DNA from: Helicobacter sp. 'house sparrow 1'
Lineage (GTDB): Bacteria > Campylobacterota > Campylobacteria > Campylobacterales > Helicobacteraceae
Length of the DNA: 64,000 nt
Direction of reading: 5' to 3'
NCBI RefSeq assembly: GCF_900199585.1
Contig: NZ_FZQY01000005.1
Location: 1-64,000, forward strand
This document shows, piece after piece, positions 27,212 through 36,787 of the stretch. The notes under the pieces are model-generated. The model did no database searches. It was not told the origin of the DNA and was given only the letters and a program-made list of their open reading frames with translations. Position 1 is the first letter of the stretch. Each line of letters starts with the position of its first letter. The translations under genes and the position numbers were made by a program.

Positions 27212-27769
27212 ATGCTATTTGCAATAAAGGGTAGAATATTTTCTATAGAACCAACAAGGCTTTTATTAGAACAATCTGGATTGATTTATGAGATTTTTAT
27301 ATCTTTTACAACTTTCAACCAGCTAAACACTAAACAAGAGGTTCTTGTTTTTGTTACTAAAATTATCCGTGAGGATTCACACGCATTATATGGTTTTAGT
27401 GAGGAAGTAGAAAAGAATATCTTTGATCGGCTGATAAAAATCAATGGAGTTGGACCAAAAGTTGCACTTGCTATTTTATCAACCTATAACCCACAAGAAT
27501 TTTTAATGATTATTCAAAATAAAGATATTGCCTCCTTGCAAAAGGTATCAGGAATTGGTGCAAAGAGTGCGGGAAAGATTATGGTGGATTTGTCGGGTTT
27601 TTATATACAAACTCATGAGGAAAAAGCTCCTCAAAAATCAAATATTGAAGCAAAAATGGCATTAGAAAGCTTGGGGTTTAAACCAAGCGTGGTGGATAAG
27701 GTTTTAAAACAAGTTAAGGCAGTAAAAACTCAAGATATTATTAAAGAGGCATTAGGATTATTAAGATAG
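27212..27769 (+). CDS. ruvA: Holliday junction branch-migration protein RuvA
   Basis: Binds Holliday junctions and loads the RuvB motor. Domain I is an N-terminal OB fold (MLFAIKGRIFSIEPTRLLLE). Domain II has two helix-hairpin-helix motifs, INGVGPKVALAIL and VSGIGAKSAGKIM. The C-terminal domain III contacts RuvB. At 185 residues it is normal. A GGAAG Shine-Dalgarno overlaps the stop of the DUF342 gene. Its last 40 bases overlap the convergent dprB/ruvX gene. Confidence 0.96.
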   Translation: MLFAIKGRIFSIEPTRLLLEQSGLIYEIFISFTTFNQLNTKQEVLVFVTKIIREDSHALYGFSEEVEKNIFDRLIKINGVGPKVALAILSTYNPQEFLMIIQNKDIASLQKVSGIGAKSAGKIMVDLSGFYIQTHEEKAPQKSNIEAKMALESLGFKPSVVDKVLKQVKAVKTQDIIKEALGLLR

Positions 27770-28152
27770 CGCCTTAAAATTTCGCATGCAGCTAAAGAAT
27801 CTAGCTTGCCATCTTTAAGAGAGTTTTGTTTTTTTTGTTTTTTAAGATGTTGTATTTTGCTGGTAGCCTCATAGCTACTGAAGTCTTCATCAATAAAGAC
27901 TTTTTTTACATTAGATTCTAAAAGATTGCAAAAAAATAAAATCCTTTGTTTTGTTTCTTGGCATTGTTTGCTTTCTGAACAAGGCAATCCTATTACAAGT
28001 GTATCAATTTGTCTTGAGATGAGAAGGGCGTCTAATTCTTTGGATGCTTGCATACGATTTTTTCTTAAAATAGGCTGTAGGGGTAAAATAATGCCATTGA
28101 TACAGGTTGCAATACCAATGCGTTTTAATCCAATATCACAAGCTAGAATCAT
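27730..28152 (-). CDS. ruvX: RuvC-like resolvase RuvX/YqgF (DprB)
   Basis: A compact RNase H-fold protein of 140 residues. The N-terminal MILACDIGLKRIGIATC contains the first catalytic Asp, and later acidic residues lie in VFIDEDFSSYEA and KLDSLAACEIL. The same position next to dprA in H. pylori is occupied by dprB, which I recall being described as a Holliday-junction resolvase needed for transformation. The start overlaps the dprA stop by 4 bases, supporting a joint role in processing incoming DNA. An alternative role is rRNA processing, as for E. coli YqgF. Confidence 0.9.
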   Translation of the reverse strand: MILACDIGLKRIGIATCINGIILPLQPILRKNRMQASKELDALLISRQIDTLVIGLPCSESKQCQETKQRILFFCNLLESNVKKVFIDEDFSSYEATSKIQHLKKQKKQNSLKDGKLDSLAACEILRRYLNNPNASLIIS

Positions 28153-28931
28153 AAAATCACTATCTTATTATTTTCTCTTTTTATTTTGCCATCAAGTTCA
28201 TACTCTAATAATCGATCACCAAATTTCATCAAGGCCTCTTCAAAATCATTGTACTGAGAACAAAACTCTAGTAAATCATCTTGTATAGAATGTTTCTTTA
28301 AGTTTAAAGAACTAAGAAATTTTTGAATATTATAGATTCCTTTTGCTTGATTATCTTCAAGCAAGGCGTTTGTTCCAAGACTTTCATCAATTCTATGAGG
28401 TAATACATAAAGAGGTTTTTTGGCTTGAATTGCCATTTGCGCACTTTGCATACTCCCGCTTTCTAGATCAGCTTGAGGGATAATGACAATGTCGCTAAGA
28501 TGGATAATGATGCGATTTCTTTGCAAAAAAGAATATTTTTTTGGTTGATACTGTTCCTTGTATTCACTAATAATTAAACCTTGATTAGCAATATCTTTGA
28601 TAATGGAAGCATTTGCTGAGGGGTAGATATAATCCAGACTACTTGGAGATACCATTATGGTATTAGGCAGGCTATTTTGATGAGCGATGATATCAATCCC
28701 TAGGGCTCCGCCACTAATAATTACCCCGTATTTACTAAGTTCCCTTGCCAAAGTTGCACAGAATATTTTGGTGTAAGGATTAGGTTTTCTTGTTCCAACA
28801 ATGGCAACAATAAGATTCTTTGTTAAAAGATTCTTATTGCCAACATAAAATAGATTTTTTGGGGGACTTTTAATATTTTTTAGTTTTTCTGGAATATTAA
28901 GAGGTTTTGCAATAAAAGAACTTTGTAACAA
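28149..28931 (-). CDS. dprA: DNA-processing protein DprA
   Basis: Protects incoming single-stranded DNA and loads RecA during natural transformation. The Rossmann-type DprA/Smf core shows VAIVGTRKPNPYTKIF, IISGGALGIDIIAHQNSL, a catalytically inert nucleotide-fold block LIISEYKEQYQPKKYSFLQRNRI and the conserved MSAQ-like stretch GSMQSAQMAIQAKKPLYVLP. At 260 residues it has only a short C-terminal extension, as in H. pylori. It lies 2 bases after minE and overlaps dprB by 4 bases. Natural competence is therefore plausible for this organism. Confidence 0.95.
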   Translation of the reverse strand: MLQSSFIAKPLNIPEKLKNIKSPPKNLFYVGNKNLLTKNLIVAIVGTRKPNPYTKIFCATLARELSKYGVIISGGALGIDIIAHQNSLPNTIMVSPSSLDYIYPSANASIIKDIANQGLIISEYKEQYQPKKYSFLQRNRIIIHLSDIVIIPQADLESGSMQSAQMAIQAKKPLYVLPHRIDESLGTNALLEDNQAKGIYNIQKFLSSLNLKKHSIQDDLLEFCSQYNDFEEALMKFGDRLLEYELDGKIKRENNKIVIL

Positions 28932-28933
28932 AT

Positions 28934-29173
28934 TTACTGCTGTTCCTCCAAAAATATTTCAACCTCAAGCATATTTATATTTTGATTGGAATCTGTTTTT
29001 ATATTTACTCTTGAGTTTTTTGTATATTTTCTTACCACTTCTAAAATCTCTTGTTGCATTTCTTGCATATAAGGCACATTCAAACTTCTTTCGTGTGCAA
29101 GCATTAAGCTTAAGCGATTTTTAGCCTTAGAGGCACTTTCACCCTTACCAAAAAGAAAAGAAAATAAACTCAT
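28934..29173 (-). CDS. minE: Cell division topological factor MinE
   Basis: Stimulates MinD ATPase and drives pole-to-pole oscillation, placing the division site. The N-terminal amphipathic segment is MSLFSFLFG, and the anti-MinCD helix [16 protein letters not shown] follows. The C-terminal topological domain ends in a beta strand, [11 protein letters not shown]. At 79 residues it is typical. It overlaps minD by 4 bases. Confidence 0.96.
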   Translation of the reverse strand: MSLFSFLFGKGESASKAKNRLSLMLAHERSLNVPYMQEMQQEILEVVRKYTKNSRVNIKTDSNQNINMLEVEIFLEEQQ

Positions 29174-29973
29174 TGGAACAACCTCTTAAGAGTGTTTAAA
29201 AAGCCTTTTTGTTGTAAATCTTCAAAAGGAACTTCATTACCCAAGATTCTTTGGATTATATTTTTATAGCTAGTAGCGCTTGGGCTATTGGTATAAATAA
29301 CAGGTTCTCCAGTGTTTGTAGCAGATACGATACGACTATCTTCTGGCACAAGGCCAATGAGAGGAAGTGCTAAAATGCTTAAAACATCATCTGTGCTCAA
29401 CATCTCACCCTTTGCAACAAGCTCTGGCTTAATACGATTAATAATGATATGTTTTTGCACCTCTTGATTATTTTTTGCTTTATCAGATTTTGCATCAATA
29501 ATACCAATTACCCTATCACTGTCTCTTACAGAGCTGACCTCAGGAGTTACAACAATCAATGCACGATCTGCCCAAAAAATAGCATGTTCAAATCCACTTT
29601 CAATACCCGCTGGAGAATCTAATAAAATAAAGTCAAAATCTTTTTTTAACGACTCAATAAGGTTTCTTACCTTTTCTTTATCAAGAATTGTTTTATCCTT
29701 GCTTTGTGAAGCAGGCAAGAAATAAAGAGTCTTTGTTTTTTTGTCATTGATTAGGGCTTGATTTAGATTGCATTTTCCTTCCATCACATCAACAACATCA
29801 TAAACAATTCTGTTTTCTAGTCCCAAAATCATATCTAAATTTCTAAGACCAATATCAAAATCTACAGCAACCACTCTTTTTCCAGTCTGTGCCAACCCAA
29901 CTGCTATATTCGCAGTACAAGTAGATTTTCCAACACCGCCTTTACCTGATGTAATTGTAATAACTTCTGCCAT
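29170..29973 (-). CDS. minD: Septum site-determining ATPase MinD
   Basis: A deviant Walker A ATPase ([11 protein letters not shown] at the N terminus) that binds the membrane through a C-terminal amphipathic helix ([11 protein letters not shown]). Other motifs are [13 protein letters not shown] and [11 protein letters not shown]. At 267 residues it is standard. With minE it forms the division-site system; minC is not in the window. It sits 8 bases after ilvC, the same order as I remember in H. pylori. It should not be confused with FlhG at 48 kb, which shares the fold. Confidence 0.97.
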   Translation of the reverse strand: MAEVITITSGKGGVGKSTCTANIAVGLAQTGKRVVAVDFDIGLRNLDMILGLENRIVYDVVDVMEGKCNLNQALINDKKTKTLYFLPASQSKDKTILDKEKVRNLIESLKKDFDFILLDSPAGIESGFEHAIFWADRALIVVTPEVSSVRDSDRVIGIIDAKSDKAKNNQEVQKHIIINRIKPELVAKGEMLSTDDVLSILALPLIGLVPEDSRIVSATNTGEPVIYTNSPSATSYKNIIQRILGNEVPFEDLQQKGFLNTLKRLFQ

Positions 29974-29981
29974 TTTCCTTC

Positions 29982-30983
29982 CTAATTAGTGAGTTTATCT
30001 TTAAAAATTTTTTTACGCAAATCATTCCCCATCCTTTCAATGGAATGATCTTTTATATTTTTTCTTTCAGCCTTTAGGCATATATAATTGCTTTGTTTTT
30101 CTAAAATAAAGTCCTTAGCAAAGCTTCCATCTTGAATCTTTTCTAAAAGCTCTCTCATTATTTGCTTGGTTGAGGGAGGGATGATTTGTTTTTGGCTTTT
30201 AATCATTCCATATTCCGCGGTATTAGAGATTTGTTCATGCAATCTTGTGAGCCCACCTTCATAGATAAGATCCACTACAAGCTTAAGTTCGTGTAGGCAT
30301 TCAAAGTAAGCTAGCTCTTCAGGATATCCTGCTTCTACCAAAACTTCAAATGCATTTTTAATTAGTGCTTTTAGTCCCCCACATAAAACCGCTTGTTCTC
30401 CAAAAAGGTCAGTTTCGGCCTCCTGCCTAAAGGTAGTTTCAATAATAAAGCTTTTATGAGATCCAATACCAGCTGCATAGCTTAGTGCCAAATCTCTAGC
30501 ATTTTGTTCTTTATTATCCTGTTCTATTGCAATAAGAGCAGGGACACCACTACCTTTTAGAAATTCATTTCTTACACCTCTGCCTTGAGCTTTTGGAGCA
30601 ACCATAATGATGCCTACATCCTGAGGAGGCGTGATAAGATTAAAGCAGATGCTAAAACCATGACAAAATACCAAAGTATGATGAGGTTTTAAAAAAGGTT
30701 TGATTGCTTTCTCAAAAACTTCTGAATGCAACTCATCAGGAAGCATAAAAACTATCAACTCACTTATTTTTACAGCTTCAGAAACTTCAAAAACTTCAAA
30801 GCCTAAATCTTGAGCAATCTTCCAGCTTTTGCTACCTTGATAAAGTCCTATAATAACATTAGCTCCACTATCTCTGAGGTTTTGTGCGTGGGCTTTCCCT
30901 TGCGATCCAAAACCAAGTATTGCTATTTTTTTACCACAGACAAGCTCTAAATTACAGTCTTGTTGTGTATAAACCCTTAGCAT
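29982..30983 (-). CDS. ilvC: Ketol-acid reductoisomerase
   Basis: The second common step of isoleucine and valine synthesis, using NADPH and Mg2+. The N-terminal Rossmann motif [17 protein letters not shown] is clear, followed by the KARI-specific block [16 protein letters not shown] and the acidic metal-binding segment [16 protein letters not shown]. At 333 residues it is a short class I enzyme. It heads the ilvC-minD-minE-dprA-dprB operon. Presence of the gene suggests at least part of branched-chain synthesis is retained. Confidence 0.96.
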   Translation of the reverse strand: MLRVYTQQDCNLELVCGKKIAILGFGSQGKAHAQNLRDSGANVIIGLYQGSKSWKIAQDLGFEVFEVSEAVKISELIVFMLPDELHSEVFEKAIKPFLKPHHTLVFCHGFSICFNLITPPQDVGIIMVAPKAQGRGVRNEFLKGSGVPALIAIEQDNKEQNARDLALSYAAGIGSHKSFIIETTFRQEAETDLFGEQAVLCGGLKALIKNAFEVLVEAGYPEELAYFECLHELKLVVDLIYEGGLTRLHEQISNTAEYGMIKSQKQIIPPSTKQIMRELLEKIQDGSFAKDFILEKQSNYICLKAERKNIKDHSIERMGNDLRKKIFKDKLTN

Positions 30984-31032
30984 CTATGACCCCTGATATT
31001 TAAAAAATTATGAGAAATTATAACAGATAAAA

Positions 31033-33246
31033 CTAGAGTTTAACTACTTTAGCGCCAAAACCTCCAAGGTTTGGAGGAGCATCCTCAAAAGAAACAACTT
31101 TTGGATGAGAGCTTAAAAATTCTCTTACTACTTTGGCTAAAATTCCACCTCCAATGCCATGATAAATAAGCACTTCATCAAACCCACTTATAAGGCTATC
31201 AGAAATAAACTTATCTAGTTTTTCTATGGCCTCTTGAGCTCTTAATCCGTGCAAATCTAAGTGGAAAAAAGCATTGCTTGGTTGTATGGTTTTGGGTTTT
31301 ATTAAGAGATTTTTTTCTTTGCCAATAGGCTTTAAATGTGTGGAATCTACCTTTAGGCGCATTCCTTCATCAAGTTCAATCAGGTATTTATTATTTTGAA
31401 TTGCTAGAATGGTGGCTTTATTTTGCTTATATTTTACACGATCATGAACTTGAAAAACTCTTTGTTTTGGGGCTTGGATTGTTTGTGGCTTGAGAGAAGC
31501 AAGGATTTTATTTGCGTTGTTAATAGAACGATGAATATCTTGCATTTGCTTATCTTTAAGATCTTTTTTTACAACCTCAATAGCATCATAATAAGTCTTT
31601 TTTAAATTTTGTTCTTGTTGCTTAAAATCTAAGGCTAGTTTTTCTCTTAAATCTTTAAGAGATTGTTGTTTATTTTTATAATCTTGGATTTGAGAATCTA
31701 GATCCATAATTTTTTGTTTTAGCTCAATTTCTAACTGCGCACTTTTTTCAATAAGGATATTTAGTTTTTCTTTATCCTCACCATAATTTTGTTTTGCCAG
31801 CTCTATTAAATTTGATGGAATTTTATAACGTTTTGCTGTTTCAAAAGCATAGCTCTTGCCAATACAACCATAAAGAAAATTAAATGTAGGTTGCTCTTTT
31901 TCTTCATCATAAATTGCTGCACAAAGTTGGATTCTTGAATCATTAGCCATAATTGATGCTAAACGTTTATGATGAGTTGTAACAATAATTTTTGCTTTTT
32001 TGTCTAAAAGATTTTCTAATAAGACTTTATAGAGACTAGCGGCCTCATCTGCATCTGTTCCAAGTTCAATCTCATCAATTCCTAAAATCAAATCTTTTTC
32101 TTGTAAGATTTGTGAGAAATCAAGCATCCTGCCTGCAAAAGTTGAAATATCATTTTTACTATTTTGTGGATCAGAAATAATGGCAAAGATATTTTTAAAA
32201 TGAGGAATTTTTGATTTTTGTGCATCGATTTTAAAGGGTATTAGATGTTTGCTTAAAAATACTGCACTTAAAATAGATTTTAAAAGCATTGTTTTCCCAC
32301 CAGCATTTACCCCAGTGATGAGCAGGAGCTGTTTGGAAAAGTCTAGATTGATTAATTTTGGATTTTGTAGTATAGGGTGTGCAAAGTCTTTTAAAACTAG
32401 GTGATGATTCTTGTATTGAGGGAGGATAAAATTTAGATTAAATTGCTTTGCAAAGAAGATTCTTGCTTGAATGTGATCAACCTTATCAAATTCCTTATTA
32501 ATAAAATTCAAAAAGGCAAAGTGTTTATGCAAGGTTTGTGAAATTGTTTTGCAAATTTCATAGACTACTTGTTCAATCTGATTTTCTATGTCTTGTATTT
32601 TTTGATAAATTATCTTAACTTCTTCAGGTAAGAGGTAAAAAAAACCACTATGAGATCTTTGCAAAACAATCCCTTTTATTACGCTCTGATAACCTGATCT
32701 AAGCAATAGAGTTTGAGTTTGGTTTATGAGATGGATTTGCTGATCTATAAGGTAGGGTTGGATTTTTTTAGAATGTAAAATCGTATTAAGGGTTTGTTGT
32801 ATATTCTTGTTTTGATAAATGAGACTTTGATTTAAATGATCAAGTTCCAAGAAAATGCCTTGCTTAAATGCACCCTTATCATCAAAGTAAGCTTCTATAT
32901 TTATGAGATATTCAGGAATAACAATTTTTTGTAAATAAGTATAAAAATAAGGACAGTTAGCAAGATTGTGATGATTTTTTAGATAGCTAAAATAGCGTAT
33001 TATTTTTATAATTTCAAAGATTTCATCAGATCTTAAAATACCAAACTTTTTGATATTTTGTAGGGCATCATCAAGAGGTTTTATAGAATCTGGAGGTCTA
33101 AAGTCAATTAAATCAAGTTCTTTGATATATTCAAAGATAATATTTTTATCTCCATCAATGACAAGATCTTTTTTTCGGGAGAAGAATCCTTGAAAGGTTG
33201 TAAGAAAAGCATCTAAATCAAGTTGGCTTATAATCTTTTGCAACAA
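31033..33246 (-). CDS. mutS2: MutS2-family ATPase/nuclease
   Basis: A MutS2 protein, which suppresses homologous and homeologous recombination and in some species acts on stalled ribosomes. It lacks the mismatch-binding domain I of MutS1. The Walker A is GVNAGGKTMLLK and the Walker B region is ILGIDEIELGTDADEA. A long coiled coil spans about residues 470-570. The C-terminal Smr nuclease domain carries LDLHGLRAQEA and YHGIGGGILAKVV. At 737 residues it is close to the family norm. MutS1/MutL are expected to be absent in Helicobacter, so this is probably the sole MutS protein. Confidence 0.95.
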   Translation of the reverse strand: MLQKIISQLDLDAFLTTFQGFFSRKKDLVIDGDKNIIFEYIKELDLIDFRPPDSIKPLDDALQNIKKFGILRSDEIFEIIKIIRYFSYLKNHHNLANCPYFYTYLQKIVIPEYLINIEAYFDDKGAFKQGIFLELDHLNQSLIYQNKNIQQTLNTILHSKKIQPYLIDQQIHLINQTQTLLLRSGYQSVIKGIVLQRSHSGFFYLLPEEVKIIYQKIQDIENQIEQVVYEICKTISQTLHKHFAFLNFINKEFDKVDHIQARIFFAKQFNLNFILPQYKNHHLVLKDFAHPILQNPKLINLDFSKQLLLITGVNAGGKTMLLKSILSAVFLSKHLIPFKIDAQKSKIPHFKNIFAIISDPQNSKNDISTFAGRMLDFSQILQEKDLILGIDEIELGTDADEAASLYKVLLENLLDKKAKIIVTTHHKRLASIMANDSRIQLCAAIYDEEKEQPTFNFLYGCIGKSYAFETAKRYKIPSNLIELAKQNYGEDKEKLNILIEKSAQLEIELKQKIMDLDSQIQDYKNKQQSLKDLREKLALDFKQQEQNLKKTYYDAIEVVKKDLKDKQMQDIHRSINNANKILASLKPQTIQAPKQRVFQVHDRVKYKQNKATILAIQNNKYLIELDEGMRLKVDSTHLKPIGKEKNLLIKPKTIQPSNAFFHLDLHGLRAQEAIEKLDKFISDSLISGFDEVLIYHGIGGGILAKVVREFLSSHPKVVSFEDAPPNLGGFGAKVVKL

Positions 33247-33251
33247 AATTC

Positions 33252-33647
33252 TTATTCCTTTTCAAGTTGCTCTTGGATTGTGTTGATATTTTGTTTATTA
33301 TTTTTTTGGACACATTCATTAAGTGAAAAAATAAGATTATGAAAGGGAGTATCCTTCTTTCCTATAAAATTTAGAGTTCCACTCACAAAGTTAAAATTTT
33401 TAGCATCCACTTCAGTGTTTTTGCATAAAATTGTTTCACCTCTTAAAAAAGCCATTTGTAATAAGAAGATCTGTTTATCAACCTGACTTTTTCTATAACT
33501 ATAAAATCCAATAATTACCGCAAGAATTAGTAAGGATATAAAAGTCAGACTTTTTTGTTTCTTGCTTACCATTCCAAAATCTTTAAGGATAAAAAATAAA
33601 GTTAGGGTTGCAATTAAAATAAGCAGAACAATGGGAAGTAGGGTCAT
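33252..33647 (-). CDS. Small conserved membrane protein between murC and mutS2
   Basis: A 131-residue protein with two hydrophobic helices (about residues 3-22 and 33-48) and a soluble C-terminal part containing two cysteines (ETILCKN and LNECVQK). It starts one base after murC ends and mutS2 begins 5 bases after it, so it belongs to the same operon. I recall an unannotated gene in this slot in H. pylori. The soluble part probably lies in the periplasm, where the cysteines could form a disulphide. No function is known to me. Confidence 0.75.
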   Translation of the reverse strand: MTLLPIVLLILIATLTLFFILKDFGMVSKKQKSLTFISLLILAVIIGFYSYRKSQVDKQIFLLQMAFLRGETILCKNTEVDAKNFNFVSGTLNFIGKKDTPFHNLIFSLNECVQKNNKQNINTIQEQLEKE

Positions 33648-34976
33648 TTATTTTTCTCCTCGAAGCTGGTAGGTGATATCTCCTGCACCAAGCCCTATAA
33701 CAAGATTATCTTGAATTGTTTTGATTAATTGAGTTTGGTTGTAAATCTCAATAACTCCTTTATTGTTTTTGATATGTGTTGCCAAGATAGGAGAATATTG
33801 CTTAAAAAGCTCTTGCATATCAAAATATATTTCCTTTTCGCCTGCCTTCCAAGTAGGTAGGATAATAAGTTCATCACAGTTAATAAAACTTTTTTGAAAG
33901 GCTTCTAGATTGTCTCTTAATCGAGAAAACTTATGAGGTTGCCAAATTGCAATAATTTTTTTGATGTGTTTTAAGGTGGCATAGGTTTTAGTTGCGCTAA
34001 GTGTTGCCACAATTTCTGTTGGATGGTGTGCATAATCATCTATTATATAGAGTTTGCCCTTTTGGATGATATCAAATCGTTTTTTTATACCTGCAAAGTT
34101 TTTTAGATTTTCTCGAATTGTTTTGATATCCATTTGTGTTTGTGCAATTAGTATTGCAAGACTTGCATTAGATGCAGTATGCTCTCCAAATCCCCATACT
34201 TCAAACTCTCCAAGATCTTTTAGTTCAAAACGACAAAAAGGCTCATCATCTCTTAGAAAAAAATGGATATTTTTTATATCTTTTTTTGGAGAAAGGGTAA
34301 TGTATTGATCCTTTAGGGTATGAAGAAAGGGATCATCAATATTAATACAAGCTTTTTTTGCAGATTTTAAAAAATCTTTATAGGCTTGATAAAATTTCTC
34401 TAAGCTATAATCATAGCTTTCCATATGCTCTGGTTCTGCATTTGTCACAATTGCACAATAGGGATTTGAATTTAGGAAGCTTTTATCAGATTCATCTGCC
34501 TCAAAAATAATTCCCTCGCTCATATTCTCTCTAACATTAGAACCAAATTCTTTACTCTCTGCTCCAATAATTGCACCAAAATTATTAAAAATACTACTTA
34601 GCATTGCACTTGTGGTGCTTTTTCCATGAGCTCCACACACGCTAAATACTTTCTTTTGTCCTAGTATGAGATTTAATGCATCCTTGCGAGATAAGATGGG
34701 GATATTTTTCTTCTTGGCTTCAATAATTTCTATATTATCTTCTTTGATAATTGCTGAATGAATTACTAAATCTTGATTTTGTATTGCATCAGGGCAGTGA
34801 GGAATATAAACCTTAACTCCTTGCCCTTCTAAGCTTTTTACCAGTTTATTGGAAGCGATATCACTACCACTAATGGTGGCTCCTTGAGCCTTTAGATATT
34901 TTGCAATACCTGATATGCCAATACCACCAATCCCAATAAAATGAATTTTTAAATCTTTAATAGGTTTCAACTTCAT
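33648..34976 (-). CDS. murC: UDP-N-acetylmuramate-L-alanine ligase
   Basis: Adds L-Ala to UDP-MurNAc, the first amino acid of the peptidoglycan stem. Motifs include the N-terminal nucleotide-binding [14 protein letters not shown], the ATP loop [22 protein letters not shown] and the C-terminal [10 protein letters not shown] with its conserved Asp-His. At 442 residues it is normal. The start overlaps the stop of the aminotransferase by 4 bases. Together with that gene it places two peptidoglycan-precursor steps in one operon. Confidence 0.96.
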   Translation of the reverse strand: MKLKPIKDLKIHFIGIGGIGISGIAKYLKAQGATISGSDIASNKLVKSLEGQGVKVYIPHCPDAIQNQDLVIHSAIIKEDNIEIIEAKKKNIPILSRKDALNLILGQKKVFSVCGAHGKSTTSAMLSSIFNNFGAIIGAESKEFGSNVRENMSEGIIFEADESDKSFLNSNPYCAIVTNAEPEHMESYDYSLEKFYQAYKDFLKSAKKACINIDDPFLHTLKDQYITLSPKKDIKNIHFFLRDDEPFCRFELKDLGEFEVWGFGEHTASNASLAILIAQTQMDIKTIRENLKNFAGIKKRFDIIQKGKLYIIDDYAHHPTEIVATLSATKTYATLKHIKKIIAIWQPHKFSRLRDNLEAFQKSFINCDELIILPTWKAGEKEIYFDMQELFKQYSPILATHIKNNKGVIEIYNQTQLIKTIQDNLVIGLGAGDITYQLRGEK

Positions 34977-36097
34977 CCTTTTTTCAAAAATCTTGCAATT
35001 GTTTTTAAAATAGGTTCTAATATGGGTGTTTCATAAACTAAAGCAATTCTCACATACCCTTTACCTGCATTATTTCTACCTAAGAAACTACCAGGCAAGA
35101 CTAAAATACCCTCTTCTTCATAAAGTTTTTTGCAAAATTCTATTTCATCTCCAACATAAAGCCAAACATAAAAACTAAAGGGATATATTTTGGTTTCAGG
35201 AAATATTTTTTTGGCAAGTGCTAAATTTTTGGCATATTGCATTTGAATCTGTTTGGCTTGTGTATGAGATTCCCAAGCCATACTGGCTGTTTTTTGCAGG
35301 GGCGAGGGAATTGCTACTCCTAGATAAGTGCGATAAGTGAGATAGGGTTTTAAGATATTACTATCTCCTGCTATGAAACCACTTCTAAGACTTGGAGCAG
35401 AGAGCCTTTTAGAAATGGAATTGACACATAAAATATTTTTAAAATCTTTATTCCCCATATCATAAGATGCTCTTAATATTCCCTCTGGAGGCTCTTGTTG
35501 ATAAATTTCACTATAGCATTCATCATTTAGTAGGACAAAATCATACTCTAATGCATTTTGTATCCATTGTTGGAGTTCTTTTTTGGTGAGGGTTGAACCT
35601 GTGGGATTATTAGGAGAGTTTAATATTACAAGCTTTACTTCCTCCATCTGTTCTTTTGTAAGGGAGGGTTTAAAATCATTATCTTGATTTAAATCCATTA
35701 AAAAAACCTTGGAATTGCTTGCAATACTCGCACCTTCATAAATTTGATAGAATGGATTAGGATAGGCCATAGAGGGATTAGTAGTATTTGCAAGTAAAAA
35801 TTGTGGAAAGTTAAATAAAACCTCTCTTGTCCCAAGAGTGGGAATAAGCTGATTATTTTCTAGGTTGAGATTATAGCGGTAAGAAAGAAAGTTTTTAATG
35901 GATTTATAAAGATACTCTTCACCCTTTGTTGTTGGATAATAGCGTAACAAATCAGTGGAATTTTTCAGTGCATCTTGGATATTTTGAGGTGTTTTAAACT
36001 GTGGCTCACCAACTGTCAGCTTAAAGATAGGCTTTTTAGGAATGATATCTTTAATAAGGTTTTGAAGTTTCTCAAAAGGGTAGGGTTGGAACTGCAA
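34973..36097 (-). CDS. dapC: Succinyl-DAP aminotransferase-like PLP enzyme
   Basis: A fold-type I aminotransferase of 374 residues. The PLP lysine lies in [16 protein letters not shown], with the phosphate-anchoring arginine downstream. Other conserved blocks are [11 protein letters not shown] and DECYSEIY. Its position upstream of murC suggests a role in making meso-diaminopimelate (N-succinyl-DAP aminotransferase). The specificity is inferred from context and from the annotation of the H. pylori counterpart as I remember it. Aspartate aminotransferase activity cannot be excluded. Confidence 0.82.
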   Translation of the reverse strand: MQFQPYPFEKLQNLIKDIIPKKPIFKLTVGEPQFKTPQNIQDALKNSTDLLRYYPTTKGEEYLYKSIKNFLSYRYNLNLENNQLIPTLGTREVLFNFPQFLLANTTNPSMAYPNPFYQIYEGASIASNSKVFLMDLNQDNDFKPSLTKEQMEEVKLVILNSPNNPTGSTLTKKELQQWIQNALEYDFVLLNDECYSEIYQQEPPEGILRASYDMGNKDFKNILCVNSISKRLSAPSLRSGFIAGDSNILKPYLTYRTYLGVAIPSPLQKTASMAWESHTQAKQIQMQYAKNLALAKKIFPETKIYPFSFYVWLYVGDEIEFCKKLYEEEGILVLPGSFLGRNNAGKGYVRIALVYETPILEPILKTIARFLKKG

Positions 36098-36163
36098 AGT
36101 AATCTTCCTTAAAGTTTTTTATGGATTATTATATAATTTTTAGGTGTTTTTTACTCTCATTGC

Positions 36164-36192
36164 TTGATTTTTTTAAAAAGCATTGCTAGAAT
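36164..36192 (+). promoter_or_regulatory. Promoter of the Gly-Leu-Cys-Ser tRNA cluster
   Basis: TTGATT (36164-36169), a 17-base spacer and TAGAAT (36187-36192), 30 bases before the first tRNA. Confidence 0.55.
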
Positions 36193-36222
36193 TACGCTTT
36201 ATTATTTTATGAAGAAATAAAT

Positions 36223-36297
36223 GCGGGAATAGCTCAGTGGTAGAGCACAACCTTGCCAAGGTTGGGGCCGCGAGTTCGATCCTCGTTTCCCGCTCCA
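36223..36297 (+). tRNA. tRNA-Gly (GCC)
   Basis: The cloverleaf is complete: acceptor GCGGGAA, D-arm GCTCAGTGGTAGAGC, anticodon stem-loop with GCC (CAACC TTGCCAA GGTTG), T-loop TTCGATC and encoded CCA. It is the first of a four-tRNA cluster. Confidence 0.97.
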
Positions 36298-36332
36298 TTT
36301 AATTTATCACATAAAAAAGCTTTGTTATTGTC

Positions 36333-36420
36333 GCCCGGGTGGTGGAATTGGTAGACACAAGGGACTTAAAATCCCTCGGATATTGCTTCCGTGCCGGTTC
36401 AAGTCCGGCCCCGGGCACCA
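36333..36420 (+). tRNA. tRNA-Leu (TAA)
   Basis: Class II tRNA with long variable arm. Acceptor GCCCGGG pairs with CCCGGGC. The anticodon loop CTTAAAA gives TAA, and CCA is encoded at 36418-36420. Confidence 0.97.
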
Positions 36421-36433
36421 CTATTAGAGAGAT

Positions 36434-36508
36434 GGCGACATAGCCAAGTGGTAAGGCAAGGGCCTGCAAAGCCTTGATTCCTCGGTTCAAATCCGAGTGT
36501 CGCCTCCA
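36434..36508 (+). tRNA. tRNA-Cys (GCA)
   Basis: Acceptor GGCGACA pairs with TGTCGCC, the anticodon loop CTGCAAA gives GCA, and the discriminator T precedes an encoded CCA. Confidence 0.97.
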
Positions 36509-36509
36509 T

Positions 36510-36597
36510 CGGGAGATGGCTGAGTGGTCGAAAGCGGCGGTCTTGAAAACCGTTGAGGGTCACACCTCCGGGGGTTCGAATCCCTCTCTCCCGGCCA
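36510..36597 (+). tRNA. tRNA-Ser (TGA)
   Basis: Class II tRNA. Acceptor CGGGAGA pairs with TCTCCCG, the discriminator is G, the anticodon loop CTTGAAA gives TGA, a long variable arm is present and CCA is encoded. It starts one base after the tRNA-Cys CCA, so the two are processed from one transcript. Confidence 0.97.
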
Positions 36598-36613
36598 CCT
36601 ATCTCATATTTAA

Positions 36614-36633
36614 CCCCCCCCCCCTTTTTTTTT
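36614..36633. repeat. C11-T9 homopolymer tract
   Basis: Eleven C residues are followed directly by nine T residues, 16 bases after tRNA-Ser and about 150 bases from the selA stop. Such tracts slip at high rate in Helicobacter. Here it lies in no coding sequence and in no evident promoter. The T-run could help terminate the tRNA transcript. Confidence 0.85.
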
Positions 36634-36787
36634 AATTCTTGTATGTTTTTATGTAGTTGGATTAAAATAGGGTGTTTTGAGCCAACTTCAAACAAAGAAA
36701 GGACAACTAGAAATCTCTTGGTTTTTTATTGACTAAAGATTGTCTGGATAAAAATTAGATAAGTTTTAGAATATTAAAAAAGCATAA

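Noticed and set aside
27926-28288. 120-codon plus-strand frame across dprB and dprA
   Set aside because: Antisense to two well-supported genes and lacking any recognisable motif.
36299-36695. Reverse-strand open frames covering the tRNA cluster (63 and 98 codons)
   Set aside because: They lie across tRNA-Leu, -Cys and -Ser, whose secondary structure fully explains the sequence. Such frames are commonly misannotated as proteins in tRNA clusters.
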